A stretch of 32,867 bases of DNA from JAKFDK01 sp036676195 (GTDB lineage Bacteria; Bacillota; Sulfobacillia; Symbiobacteriales; ZC4RG38). The DNA is taken from positions 1 to 32,867 of the forward strand of contig JAKFDK010000065.1 in assembly GCA_036676195.1 (NCBI GenBank), in the 5' to 3' direction. Under the pieces are notes generated by a model. That model was given only the letters and a program-made list of their open reading frames with translations. It made no database searches and was not told the origin of the DNA. How positions within the stretch are numbered: the stretch's first letter is position 1; every line of letters begins with the position of its first letter. Of this stretch, positions 22,878 to 31,751 are shown piece after piece. Made by a program: the position numbers and the translations under genes.

Positions 22878-24908
22878 CTATTCCGCGACCGGCCGCTGGT
22901 CCCGGGTTGCCGTCAGTTCCTGTACCAGCCGGTCCATTTCGGAAAGGGCCGGTTCCGGTCCCAGCGGCGGCGGCCAGTGGCGGGTATAAACGGCCAGGGT
23001 CTGGCCCAAGGCAACAGCGTGCAGGTCGGCCCGGAGCAGGTGGCTGTGGGCCGATACCGCTGCGGCGGCTGTAGCCCGGATTTCCTCTTTCAGTTCGGAC
23101 CATGGCAGCGCCGGGTCAGCCCCGCTCCGCTTACGGCAGACGAAGGGCAGGTCCCACTTGATATTGCCCGGGTCAGAATGCAATCCGGAGCGGGTTTCAG
23201 CCCGGACCGGGTAAGCCGCCACCACCCGGAAGCCCGCCTCCCCGACCGCCTGTACCACAGCGGCCCAGGCCACCGGGTCCCGGTGGTGAAAGGTGAATAC
23301 CAGCAATCCGTCCGGTTTCAGCACCCGGTGGCATTCAGTAAACGCGGCCATCAGGCCCCCGGTGTAATGCGCCTTTCCCTTCCCGGAGTGCCCGACCACC
23401 AGTTCCACCCCCGGACGGAACGCCGGCAGGTCGGGACCGAGGGCAGCCTGCAGCCAGGCGAGGAAGAACTGGGACAGTTCCCCGTACTGCACGTTGTCAA
23501 AGTAAGGGGGATCGGTGACCACCACGTCGACGGCGGCGTCGGGTATAAACTCCAGTTGGCGGGCGTCGGCGCAACGCAGGAGTACGTTGCCCTGATCGCC
23601 GGTCAGCCCGGCAAAGTCCCGCACCAGTCGCCCCGGCGCCCCCAGGGCGGCCTGGGCCCGGCGAGTCTTTTTCAGGTAATTGCGGAAGGAGCCCCGCCCG
23701 ACCCGGGCACCCCAGACGTTGTTTTCGACCGGCTGGTCCACAATGTGGTAGGCATGCAGGCCGAATAATGGCTCCAGCTTGCCCGCCGAACGGTTATACT
23801 TGCAGAGCAGGTTATTGGCATTCAGGCTGTCGGAGAAGGTCACCAGCAAAAGGTCCCGCAGCGGGCCGGCCGGGAGCCGGAGGATTGCCTCCAGGAGTTC
23901 CCCCAGGCTGAGAAGCTGCCTGGGACCGAACAGCCGGTCCCAGGTACGGTAACCGTGCCGGATCAAGTCCCGAGTCTTGATCCCGTCCGGCACCGGGCCG
24001 GTGGGCACCAGCAATGCGCTGCGCCGGAGGTTTGCCGCCGCCGCTGCCTCGGCGGTACGGGCAAAGTCACCCGCATCCGGGGCTTTGAGCCCACGGGTCC
24101 CGCAATGGCTGCAGTCGTATTCCACCGCGTAGAGCCGCAGGGGCAGCGAGTCGGCCCGCTCAGCAACGGCCGCCAGGGTGCGCTGGGTCCGCCCGCAGCC
24201 AGGGCAGGTGAACTGCCCCCGCGCCAGACCGGTGCGGTCGGGGTCGGTGACGACGCCACAGGCCAGACACCGCGGGCCGCACAGCCCGACGGCGCCGCAG
24301 GCCGGACAGACAGAATGGCGACCACCCATACCCAGGCGGTAAGAGGCAAACAAGTCGAAGGGGCGGCCACACCCGCCGCAGGGGGCCTGTCGGACCCAGA
24401 ACGCATAGATGGTGTCCGCCAGTGCACCGCAGCCCGGACACAAGGTCCGGTAGCGGGCGCGGATCTGCTCACCGGGGTGGGCCGCCAGTTGGCGGACCGC
24501 CTCGGCCCATGCCTCCGGCGCCACGGCGGTGACGCTGCGTCCGGTCACATACCATGACAGGGGGTTCAGGTCAACCCCAATGGTCCGGCAGCCCAGGCGC
24601 AGCGCCTCCACCACGGTGGTGCCCCCGCCCATGAACGGGTCCAGCACCACCTTGCCCGCCACCTCGGCCGCCCCGTCCCAGTAAGCCCGTTCCAGGTCGG
24701 TCCCGGCGGGCAACAGAGCGCCCAGGATCAGCATGCGGACCAGCGAACCCGGACGCCGGGCCCAATATTTATGTAACTGGTAAACCGCCGGCCGCCCGTT
24801 GGCCTCTCGCCAGCCCAGACGGCTGAGCAATTCTACCGGCAGGTTCTGCTCGACGGCTCGCATTCGCGCATCGGCACCCGCCGCCATCGGTTCCCCGGGC
24901 TCCGGCAT
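22878..24908 (-). CDS. Zinc-ribbon-containing adenine/cytosine-N4 DNA methyltransferase (DUF1156-like)
   Basis: A 676-residue methylase. The N-terminal part has HKYWARRPGSL and DPFMGGGTTVVEALRLGC (S-adenosylmethionine-binding region). The middle (about residues 155-285) holds several Cys pairs (CPGCG, CGGCG, CPACG, CPGCG, CSHCG) that should form zinc ribbons. The catalytic motif VVTDPPYFDNVQY is near residue 480, giving an amino-methyltransferase of the DUF1156 type. It has no restriction gene beside it, so it is an orphan methylase or part of a larger defence or regulatory set elsewhere. The ATG at 24908 has GGGGG eight bases upstream. Which base and site it methylates is unknown. Confidence 0.82.
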   Translation of the reverse strand: MPEPGEPMAAGADARMRAVEQNLPVELLSRLGWREANGRPAVYQLHKYWARRPGSLVRMLILGALLPAGTDLERAYWDGAAEVAGKVVLDPFMGGGTTVVEALRLGCRTIGVDLNPLSWYVTGRSVTAVAPEAWAEAVRQLAAHPGEQIRARYRTLCPGCGALADTIYAFWVRQAPCGGCGRPFDLFASYRLGMGGRHSVCPACGAVGLCGPRCLACGVVTDPDRTGLARGQFTCPGCGRTQRTLAAVAERADSLPLRLYAVEYDCSHCGTRGLKAPDAGDFARTAEAAAAANLRRSALLVPTGPVPDGIKTRDLIRHGYRTWDRLFGPRQLLSLGELLEAILRLPAGPLRDLLLVTFSDSLNANNLLCKYNRSAGKLEPLFGLHAYHIVDQPVENNVWGARVGRGSFRNYLKKTRRAQAALGAPGRLVRDFAGLTGDQGNVLLRCADARQLEFIPDAAVDVVVTDPPYFDNVQYGELSQFFLAWLQAALGPDLPAFRPGVELVVGHSGKGKAHYTGGLMAAFTECHRVLKPDGLLVFTFHHRDPVAWAAVVQAVGEAGFRVVAAYPVRAETRSGLHSDPGNIKWDLPFVCRKRSGADPALPWSELKEEIRATAAAAVSAHSHLLRADLHAVALGQTLAVYTRHWPPPLGPEPALSEMDRLVQELTATRDQRPVAE

Positions 24909-25073
24909 GCATAACACCCCCGCAGCATGTTACTACGGGGGGTATTATGGTTGTCCGGCCCAAACTCCTCCCGGCTGCCAATCCGGAGCATACCGGATCT
25001 GCTTCCGCACCGGTAGTGCTTTGTTGCCGGGAAAATTAGCTCTGGAGGCCGATGTGGCAGCCAGGCCGCTTTG

Positions 25074-26468
25074 TTAGGATAACTCTGGGGTGGTCGGCAA
25101 CTTCAAGCTGACCACTGTACCCTGGCCAACTGCCGGCTCTACCCTGAGCACACCGCCCACGGCTTCGGCCCGACGCTGCATCCGGTCCATTCCGGTTCCC
25201 GGTGTTACGTCGGACGGCAGCCCCCGGCCGTTGTCCTGCACCTGCAGGTACAGACCTTCGCCGGTCCGCTGCAGGCGGACCTCCACTGCGCTGGCGCCGG
25301 CATGCTGACGGATATTGGCCAGGGCCTCATGGACCACCGTATACAGCGCCCGGGCCTTGTCCGGTTCCGCTGTCAGGCCTGGCTCAGCCGCCATCTGCAC
25401 CGGCAGCAGGGTATTGGCCCGGAATTCTTCCACCAGTCGCCGCACCCCTGTCACCAGGTCCGGATCGTCCCACTTGATCGGCTCCAATTCCAGGATATAG
25501 CCCCGCAGGCGTCGAACAGTATCCTGCATCTGTCCCAGTGCAGTGCGCAGGAGCCTTTCCGTCTGCTGGTCCTCCGGTGGCAGGTTTGCGGCTACAGCCT
25601 CCAGCAGCAGGCCAGTGCCGTATACTTCCTGAATCACACCGTCGTTCAGTTCCTTACCGATCCGGTAACGCTCTTCCAACACAGCCTGGCGTAACTCGGC
25701 GTCGTCCAGGCGGCGGCTGTTCTCCAGTTGAAATACTTCCAGGGCCCAGACGATACAACAGGCCAGAATCAAACCACCGGCCCCCAGGAATGCCTGCAAC
25801 GGGATATGGGCCAGGGAGCCGGCGGTGCCGCCAGGGCTGACCGGCAGCGCCAGCGGACCCAACGGCACCGAGATCATAAAGGCCAGTGCGGCTCCGCCCA
25901 GCGCCCGCCCGACCCGCGGATAGTAAGGGGCCAGTTCACGCCGCTGCGCCCACAGTCCGTAGGCACTGAGCCCGGCGCCCGGCAGGCCCAGACCATAGGT
26001 GGCCCAGGTATGGGACTGCAGCCGCCAGGCTTCAAAGCTGTTCCGGGCAGCTGCGTTCGGGATACCGGCCAGGAACCAGCTCAGCCACAACGCAGTAATC
26101 ACCGCCGCTGCCGCTGGCAGCCACCGGCCCCGCGCAGCATTTCCGGCTGTCAGACGGGCACCAAACAGGAACAGGAACCCGTGTGCCACTCCCAGGGCGG
26201 CAGTTTGTACACCGTACAGCACCGAGAGAGACTGGGGGGCCAGATATGCCGCTTGCAGCGGGATAAACACGACGCCCCATTCGGCCAGCCCAAGCAACAT
26301 ACCAAAGGCAACCAGATACGGAAGGCTGCGGGCAAGGGCCAGCCGGCTGTTGTGGAAATAACGGGCCACCAGTGCTACGGCAAATCCCAGCAAGACAAAG
26401 ACCAGGCCGTAGCCAAAGTGTATCACCACCAGGTTAGCCCGTAAAAACAACTCCACCGTCTGGACCAC
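25074..26468 (-). CDS. NarL-family sensor kinase-like protein lacking the phospho-acceptor histidine
   Basis: A 464-residue protein. Residues 1-240 hold about seven membrane helices. Then follows a HisKA_3-type dimerisation helix (EERYRIGKELNDGVIQEVYG) and an HATPase domain with VHEALANIRQHAGAS and DNGRGLP plus GMDRMQRRAEAVGG. In this family the histidine stands in the ELHDGxxQ motif; here the codon is AAC (Asn275), so it cannot autophosphorylate there. The ATPase motifs look intact. The GTG start has AGGAGAGGAG nine bases upstream. It is divergent from an apparently functional kinase gene 41 bases away and may modulate that kinase by forming heterodimers. Confidence 0.85.
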   Translation of the reverse strand: MVQTVELFLRANLVVIHFGYGLVFVLLGFAVALVARYFHNSRLALARSLPYLVAFGMLLGLAEWGVVFIPLQAAYLAPQSLSVLYGVQTAALGVAHGFLFLFGARLTAGNAARGRWLPAAAAVITALWLSWFLAGIPNAAARNSFEAWRLQSHTWATYGLGLPGAGLSAYGLWAQRRELAPYYPRVGRALGGAALAFMISVPLGPLALPVSPGGTAGSLAHIPLQAFLGAGGLILACCIVWALEVFQLENSRRLDDAELRQAVLEERYRIGKELNDGVIQEVYGTGLLLEAVAANLPPEDQQTERLLRTALGQMQDTVRRLRGYILELEPIKWDDPDLVTGVRRLVEEFRANTLLPVQMAAEPGLTAEPDKARALYTVVHEALANIRQHAGASAVEVRLQRTGEGLYLQVQDNGRGLPSDVTPGTGMDRMQRRAEAVGGVLRVEPAVGQGTVVSLKLPTTPELS

Positions 26469-26509
26469 GCTTCCACACTCCTCTCCTTACCACCCCGGGG
26501 GTGACTGCA

Positions 26510-27949
26510 TTGCACTTGAGTAATGACGCCGTCCTGGTGCTGGACGACAGCCTGAATATTACATACGCCAGCCCGACTGTCACCCGGTTACTCGGACAGC
26601 CACTGGCCGATCTGGTGGGCCAGCCCTGCCAGGCTGTCCTGTCGTGTGGCTGCCCCACCGGCCCGTGTCCGGCCCGCCAGGCCCTGTCTGCCTGCGGCAC
26701 GCCGGTACGGCCGCTGGTGCTGAATGTGAGTGGCCAAACCCGGGTACTGATGGCGTCGGCGTTGCCTCTGCTTTCCGCCACCGGCCCGCAACTCACCCTG
26801 CTAACTCTGCGGGAGCCTGCCGCCACGGGAATCGGCGCCCAGTTCTCCTCACTGCAACACGTGGAGGAGGGCCTGCAAAAGATACTGGGCGAAACTCGGG
26901 AACTGCTGAAGTCAGACTTCGCCGCGCTGGCCCTGTACGAGGAACAAATCGGCGAAGTTCGCTGGCAACTGGCCAACGGCAACCTGTCACCCTATGTCAC
27001 GGAGATTCGCCTGCGCCAGGGACAGGGTTTTGCCGGTCAGATCATCAGCAGCGACCTGTCCGTGCACACATGCCAATTTCCTCAGGATGTGACCGGTGAC
27101 CCGGCCTCTTATCCGATCTTCCAGGCGGAGGGACTGCGGTCGGCCCTGGGCGTACCGGTGCGGGTGGGCAATCGCACCTTTGGGGTTCTGATGGTGGCTA
27201 ATCGCCAGATCCATACGTATAGCGATACCGATCAGCGGGTGCTGGGGGCGGTGGCCGATACCATTGCCCTTGCCGCTGAAAATCTCCGCCTGTTCCAACA
27301 GGCCGGGCTCCGAGCGGCAACGGCCGAACGGGTCCGTTTGGCTGAAGAGATTCATGACGGCATGTCACAGAATCTGTTTGGCCTGCACCTGCTCCTGGCC
27401 GACGTGCAGCAAAGCCTGCACTGCGGTGAACTGGCGGCAGCCGAAGCGGGTCTGGAGCGGGTGGTGCGTATGCTCGGCTCTTCTCTGGCCGAAGTGCGCC
27501 GCCTGATTGCCGACCTGCGCGGCGCCCCCGCTCTTAGCCAGGGATTCCTGACCGGACTGTGTGAGTATATAGAGCATTATTCCCGGCTAAGTGGGCTTCG
27601 CCCCGATCTGGAACTGACCGTCCCGGTAGGTGAAAGCGCCGACCCGCCGGCAGGAGTGGAAATTCTGCGCGTCGCGCAGGAAGCACTGATCAATGTCCAC
27701 CGCCATGCCCGGGCGACCCAGGTCAAGGTGACTATTAAGGTCCAAGGCGACCAGTGGCGGTTGCAAATTTCAGATAATGGCAGGGGCTTTGACCCGGGAA
27801 CGGCTCCACCCATCGGACATTACGGGCTGACTATCATGCGGGAACGGGCCACCCGCTGCGGCGCCACCCTGGAAATCCAGTCGGCCCCCGGCTACGGTAC
27901 AGTCGTATCCTTGCAAATTACCCGCAGGCATACTACCTTATCAGTATAA
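26510..27949 (+). CDS. Soluble PAS-GAF sensor histidine kinase (NarL family)
   Basis: A 479-residue kinase without membrane helices. A PAS domain (about 1-100) carries a cysteine cluster (PCQAVLSCGCPTGPCPARQA, then SAC). A GAF domain (about 115-265; FAGQIISSD, ALGVPVRVGNRTFGVLMVAN) follows. The HisKA_3 helix has the intact AEEIHDGMSQNLFGLHLLL (His282), and the HATPase domain shows AQEALINVHRHARA and DNGRGFDPG. The Cys cluster suggests metal or Fe-S redox sensing, an inference. A TTG start at 26510 is chosen since GGGGGTG lies six bases upstream; a GTG at 26501 has no binding site. The response regulator gene follows on the same strand. Confidence 0.88.
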   Translation: MHLSNDAVLVLDDSLNITYASPTVTRLLGQPLADLVGQPCQAVLSCGCPTGPCPARQALSACGTPVRPLVLNVSGQTRVLMASALPLLSATGPQLTLLTLREPAATGIGAQFSSLQHVEEGLQKILGETRELLKSDFAALALYEEQIGEVRWQLANGNLSPYVTEIRLRQGQGFAGQIISSDLSVHTCQFPQDVTGDPASYPIFQAEGLRSALGVPVRVGNRTFGVLMVANRQIHTYSDTDQRVLGAVADTIALAAENLRLFQQAGLRAATAERVRLAEEIHDGMSQNLFGLHLLLADVQQSLHCGELAAAEAGLERVVRMLGSSLAEVRRLIADLRGAPALSQGFLTGLCEYIEHYSRLSGLRPDLELTVPVGESADPPAGVEILRVAQEALINVHRHARATQVKVTIKVQGDQWRLQISDNGRGFDPGTAPPIGHYGLTIMRERATRCGATLEIQSAPGYGTVVSLQITRRHTTLSV

Positions 27950-27971
27950 AGGAATCCCTTGCCTACCGACA

Positions 27972-27987
27972 TGTGTCATTAATCACA
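27972..27987 (+). promoter_or_regulatory. Crp/Fnr-like palindrome between kinase and regulator genes
   Basis: TGTGTCATTAATCACA has the TGTGx-N6-TCACA form, one mismatch from the consensus. It lies 21 bases before the regulator start, too close for activation of that gene. It may repress or be chance. Confidence 0.25.
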
Positions 27988-28007
27988 CCACGAGGGGGAA
28001 CTACCGG

Positions 28008-28646
28008 ATGATTTCTGTCCTCATTGTGGATGATCATGAGGTCGTTCGCCTGGGCCTGGTCACTCTGCTACGCCGGCAGCCCGGCATTCAGGTTGTGGGA
28101 GAGGCCGGAAACGCCCAGGAAGCGCTGGAACAGGTAGCCCGCCACCGGCCCCGGGTGGTGATCATGGACGTACGAATGGGCGAAGTCAGCGGCATTGAGG
28201 CCTGCCGGGAGATCATCGACCACTGGCCGGATACACGAGTCCTGATGCTCACCTCGTATGCCGACGAGACTGCCGCCACCGCCGCCGTGATTGCCGGGGC
28301 CGCCGGTTTTCTGCTCAAGGGGGTCCCGGCACCGGAACTGGTCCGATCCATCACCGCCGTGGGCCAGGGCGAAAACTTGATTGATCCGGCGCTGGTCACC
28401 AATGTACTGCACCAGATCCGGACGGTGACGGGCGCCACCGAGCCAGGCCTGACGGAGCAGGAACATAATGTCCTTTCCCTCCTGGGCGAAGGTAAGACGA
28501 ACCGGGAGATTGGCCAGCTCCTCTTTTTGAGCGAGAAAACGGTCCGCAACTATGTAAGCAACATCCTGCAAAAGCTGAACATGACCAACCGGACCCAGGC
28601 CGCCGCGTATGCCACGCGCAAGCGACTGCTCGGCGGCGGCGGCTAG
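28008..28646 (+). CDS. NarL/FixJ-type response regulator
   Basis: A 212-residue two-domain regulator. The receiver domain has the acidic pair DD (residues 8-9), phospho-acceptor D54 in IMDVRMGE, the Thr/Ser-Lys end (MLTSYAD, LLKG). The C-terminal LuxR-type helix-turn-helix is LTEQEHNVLSLLGEGKTNRE and IGQLLFLSEKTVRNYVSNIL. It should be phosphorylated by the kinase encoded just before it (gap 58 bases) and bind promoter DNA as a dimer. GAGGGGGAA stands upstream of the ATG. Its targets cannot be named. A strong terminator closes the unit. Confidence 0.93.
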   Translation: MISVLIVDDHEVVRLGLVTLLRRQPGIQVVGEAGNAQEALEQVARHRPRVVIMDVRMGEVSGIEACREIIDHWPDTRVLMLTSYADETAATAAVIAGAAGFLLKGVPAPELVRSITAVGQGENLIDPALVTNVLHQIRTVTGATEPGLTEQEHNVLSLLGEGKTNREIGQLLFLSEKTVRNYVSNILQKLNMTNRTQAAAYATRKRLLGGGG

Positions 28647-28666
28647 CTGCTCTGCCCCAAGCGTCA

Positions 28667-28704
28667 GGGCCGGACGAGACGACCCCTCGTCCGGCCCTTT
28701 TTTT
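28667..28704 (+). terminator. Strong Rho-independent terminator
   Basis: A 12-bp stem GGGCCGGACGAG / CTCGTCCGGCCC is followed by seven T residues. Confidence 0.93.
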
Positions 28705-28882
28705 ATGTCCCCAGACAGGTCGAGGAGCCGCGGTGGTAACGGCGATTCCTGTCGCCACAAAAGTCTAAGACATCGAACAAGGAGGAAGGTACTAATTAAT
28801 ACGTATATCGAATTTAGGAATAGCATGTGTTTGCCAGGAATCGCGGTCGTTCGGAGCGATGTCTAACGAGGAGGGTATCCAT

Positions 28883-30118
28883 TTGCATTCATTGCGGTTC
28901 AAGCGTTTTCCGGCACTTATTCTGGCCCTGATGCTATTTGGGTCCATCGGTTGCAGTACTACCAAACCGGCGGCGACGGCCGGCCAGCCGTCCGGGCAGG
29001 CAGCCCCGGCACCCGCTCCGGCGGCGGACAAGCCACCTGTGAAAATCGGACTTCTGCTCACGTATTCCAAGGTTTACGCTGTAGTCGGCAATAGCATTAC
29101 CGACGGTATGAGCCTGTACTTTGACCAGGTGAACTGGACGGCCGGCGGCCGTAAGGTGGAACTGGTCAAGGAAGACGACGAGGTGGACGCCCAGGTGGGC
29201 GCCCGCAAGGCCAAGAAGCTGATCGACCAGGACAAGGTCGATTTCCTGGCCGGGATCGTGAGTACACCGGTGGGCATGGCCATTCGCGATATCGTGCACG
29301 AAAACCAGGTCATCACCTTTGTCGCCAACGCCGGCAATAACGCCCTGACCCGGGAACGGAAGAGCCCTTATCTCTTCCGGACATCCTTTACCAACTGGCA
29401 GATCAGCTATCCCATGGGCGAGTGGGTCTATAAGAACGTGGCCAAAAAGGTGTTTATCAGCGCTGCCGACTATGGCGGCGGGCGTGAGAGCGCCGCTGCT
29501 TTTAAAGAGGCCTTTACCAAGGCCGGCGGCCAGGTGCTGGGCGAGGTTTATCCGCCCCTGGGCACCCAGGACTTCGCTCCGTTCATGACGGAGATCGCCA
29601 AGGCCAAGCCCGAAGCCACCTGGCACATGTATGCCGGTACTGATGCCGTACGCTTTGTCAAGTATTACAAGGAAGTGGGCCTGCAGGTGCCCCTGCTGGG
29701 CGCAGGCTGGCTGCTGGATACCGACACCTTCGAGGGGCAGGGCAAAGCCGGGCTGGGCGGCAAAACGAGCCTGAACTACCTGGACACGCTGGATACCCCA
29801 GAAAACAAGGCGTTTGTGGCGGCCTTCAAGAAAAAGTTTAACCGGGAGCCAGATGCTTACGCCTTGCAGGGTTACGATACGGCCCGGGTAATTGTCGAAG
29901 CGCTGAACAAGGTGCAGGGCAACACCGGGGATAAGCAGGCGCTCATCAAGGCCATTGAGCAGGTTTCCTTCACCAGCCCCCGGGGTCCGTTCTCCTTTGA
30001 CCCGGACACCCACAACGTCGTCCAGAACATTTACATTCGCGAGGTCAAGGAAGAGGGCGGCAAGCTGGTCAACGTGCTGGTGGCTACTGTTCCCAACGTG
30101 AAGGACCCGGGTAAATAA
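28883..30118 (+). CDS. ABC transporter substrate-binding lipoprotein (branched-chain amino acid type)
   Basis: A 411-residue type I periplasmic-binding-fold protein of the LivJ/Leu-Ile-Val-binding family (KIGLLLTYSKVYAVVGNSIT, VKEDDEVDAQVGARKAKKLI, then GTQDFAPFMTEIAKAKP). The N-terminus has a positive head, a hydrophobic stretch ALILALMLFG and the lipobox-like SIGC. A Pro/Ala-rich spacer follows, as in lipoproteins tethered to the outside of the membrane. The TTG at 28883 is chosen because GAGGAGGG lies seven bases upstream; the ATG at 28859 would leave the signal peptide with an unneeded extension. No permease or ATPase genes are near. The UbiD decarboxylase gene follows 13 bases later, suggesting the ligand may be an aromatic acid. 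Confidence 0.88.
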   Translation: MHSLRFKRFPALILALMLFGSIGCSTTKPAATAGQPSGQAAPAPAPAADKPPVKIGLLLTYSKVYAVVGNSITDGMSLYFDQVNWTAGGRKVELVKEDDEVDAQVGARKAKKLIDQDKVDFLAGIVSTPVGMAIRDIVHENQVITFVANAGNNALTRERKSPYLFRTSFTNWQISYPMGEWVYKNVAKKVFISAADYGGGRESAAAFKEAFTKAGGQVLGEVYPPLGTQDFAPFMTEIAKAKPEATWHMYAGTDAVRFVKYYKEVGLQVPLLGAGWLLDTDTFEGQGKAGLGGKTSLNYLDTLDTPENKAFVAAFKKKFNREPDAYALQGYDTARVIVEALNKVQGNTGDKQALIKAIEQVSFTSPRGPFSFDPDTHNVVQNIYIREVKEEGGKLVNVLVATVPNVKDPGK

Positions 30119-30131
30119 AGGGGGGGCCTGA

Positions 30132-31508
30132 ATGTCCGGCAATCTGTCCGGGCGGGGACTGGCCGATTTGCAAGGTGTGCTGCATTTCTTGCAGGAGCAG
30201 CGGCAAGTGGTCCGGGTCACGACGCCGGTTAATTTGGAGCACGAACTGGCCGGGGTGGCCAGCAAATTTGATGGTGGCAAACCAGTATTGTTTTCAGCCG
30301 TACAAAAGCGGGAGTTTCCGGTACTGGCCGGTCTATACTGGAACCGGGAAGTTCTGGCCCGTATCTTTGATGTACCGGTGGAAAAACTGCCCTTCTACTT
30401 TGCTGATATGGTCTCCCAGTGGCAGCAGACTCCAGTGCCGCCGGTGGTAGTGGAATCCGGTGCGGCGCAGGAGGTGGTCGCCACCACCGGGTCCCTGCTG
30501 AGCGAGTTACCGATTCCCACCAGTGGCACCCAGGAGGGCGGACCTTACATTACGGCCGCCGTGGTCATTTGCAACGACCCGGATACCGGTATGCGCAACG
30601 CTTCCATTATGCGCTTTATGGTTACCGGTCCGGACCGACTGACCTGCCAGATGGACATTGGCCGCCACCTGCGGGATTATTATGAGCGGGCGGAGCGGCG
30701 GGGTGAGCCGCTTCCGGTGACGATTAACTGTGGGGTCGGCCCGGCGGTGCATATCGCCGCTGTGGTGCCGGCCAACGCTGCTCCCATGGACACAGACGAG
30801 TTGGGCATTGCCAGCGCCCTGCTTGGGGAGCCGCTCAAGCTCGTACGGGCAAAAACGGTGCCGGTCGAGGCGGTGGCCGATTCCCAGTTTGTGATCGAAG
30901 GTGAAATTCTGCCGCAGGTACGGGAGCCCGAGGGGCCGGCGGCGGAGGTCACGGGGTACTACGCCCAGAAGGCCGATCGTTGGGTCTGCCGGGTCAAGGC
31001 CATCACCCGCCGGCGCAACCCCGTTTGGCACCATATCATGCCTGGGCGGGAGGTCCATAATGCGGTTGGCCTGATGGCTGAGGCCAGTATCTTCCGCACC
31101 GTCCAGCGCCTGGTGCCTGCTCTGAAAGGTGTCGTCCTGACCTATGGCGGTTGCGGCTTCTACCATGCGGTGATTCAGTTAAACAAGCAGGTGGAGGGGA
31201 TTCAGCGTAACGCCATTATGGCCACTTTCGCCGCCTTCCCCCCGCTGAAAATGGTCACCGCCGTGGATGACGACGTGAACATTTACGATCCCCGCGATGT
31301 GGAGTGGGCCCTGGCTACCCGTATGTGGCCGGACCGGGACCTGATCGTCATTCCCGCTGCCCTCGGCCATGAACTGAACCCCACCACCGATGGTGGCCTG
31401 GGCGCCAAGCTGGGGATTGATGCCACGGCACCGGTCCCCCGACCGGACCGCTTCCAGCGTATGCAGTTCCAGCCAGTTAGCCTGGCTGAGTATCAGTTTG
31501 AGGAATAA
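30132..31508 (+). CDS. UbiD family decarboxylase
   Basis: A 458-residue enzyme of the UbiD group, which removes or adds a carboxyl group on aromatic or unsaturated acids using prenylated FMN. The N-terminal FLQEQRQVVRVTTPVN, the central SIMRFMVTGPDRLTCQMDIG, the region EGPAAEVTGYYAQKADR and the C-terminal RMWPDRDLIVIPAALGHELN fit the family. The Arg, Glu and Glu proton-relay residues are plausible in this stretch but were not mapped. The prenyl-FMN synthase gene ubiX is not in the window. The gene starts at ATG with AAAGGGGGGG upstream, 13 bases from the binding-protein gene, so the pair is an operon. Confidence 0.9.
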   Translation: MSGNLSGRGLADLQGVLHFLQEQRQVVRVTTPVNLEHELAGVASKFDGGKPVLFSAVQKREFPVLAGLYWNREVLARIFDVPVEKLPFYFADMVSQWQQTPVPPVVVESGAAQEVVATTGSLLSELPIPTSGTQEGGPYITAAVVICNDPDTGMRNASIMRFMVTGPDRLTCQMDIGRHLRDYYERAERRGEPLPVTINCGVGPAVHIAAVVPANAAPMDTDELGIASALLGEPLKLVRAKTVPVEAVADSQFVIEGEILPQVREPEGPAAEVTGYYAQKADRWVCRVKAITRRRNPVWHHIMPGREVHNAVGLMAEASIFRTVQRLVPALKGVVLTYGGCGFYHAVIQLNKQVEGIQRNAIMATFAAFPPLKMVTAVDDDVNIYDPRDVEWALATRMWPDRDLIVIPAALGHELNPTTDGGLGAKLGIDATAPVPRPDRFQRMQFQPVSLAEYQFEE

Positions 31509-31516
31509 GCCATGCA

Positions 31517-31550
31517 AGCGGCCTGCAGGATCATCATCCTGCAGGCCGCT
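31517..31550 (+). terminator. Hairpin after the UbiD gene
   Basis: A perfect 15-bp stem AGCGGCCTGCAGGAT-CATC-ATCCTGCAGGCCGCT. It is a strong hairpin but lacks a T tract. In the following 200 bases (31551-31751) I see no gene or riboswitch. Confidence 0.55.
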
Positions 31551-31751
31551 CTGCATCTGACGGGCCTGTTCCGGCTGCGTCCGGACGCAGGTCGGTGGCG
31601 CAGTCCAAGAAAGCCGGGACCATGGCCGTCCACCTCGGCCGCATATGTTTGCGCGCCCAAACAGAGACTGATGTCAAGTTCAAAGGCCCCTCAGCAATCA
31701 GCCGCGGGCGAATCGGGGCATCCACACTTCGCTGGCTAAGGTGGAAGAGAC

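Noticed and set aside
28775..28800. AAGGAGGAAGG ribosome-binding-like site before the binding-protein gene
   Set aside because: No start codon at a fitting distance; stops follow at once. The gene has its own site at 28868-28875.
31551..31751. Possible riboswitch or small gene before the DUF421 gene
   Set aside because: No known riboswitch core was recognised, and the short open frames lack ribosome binding sites or overlap DUF421 out of frame.
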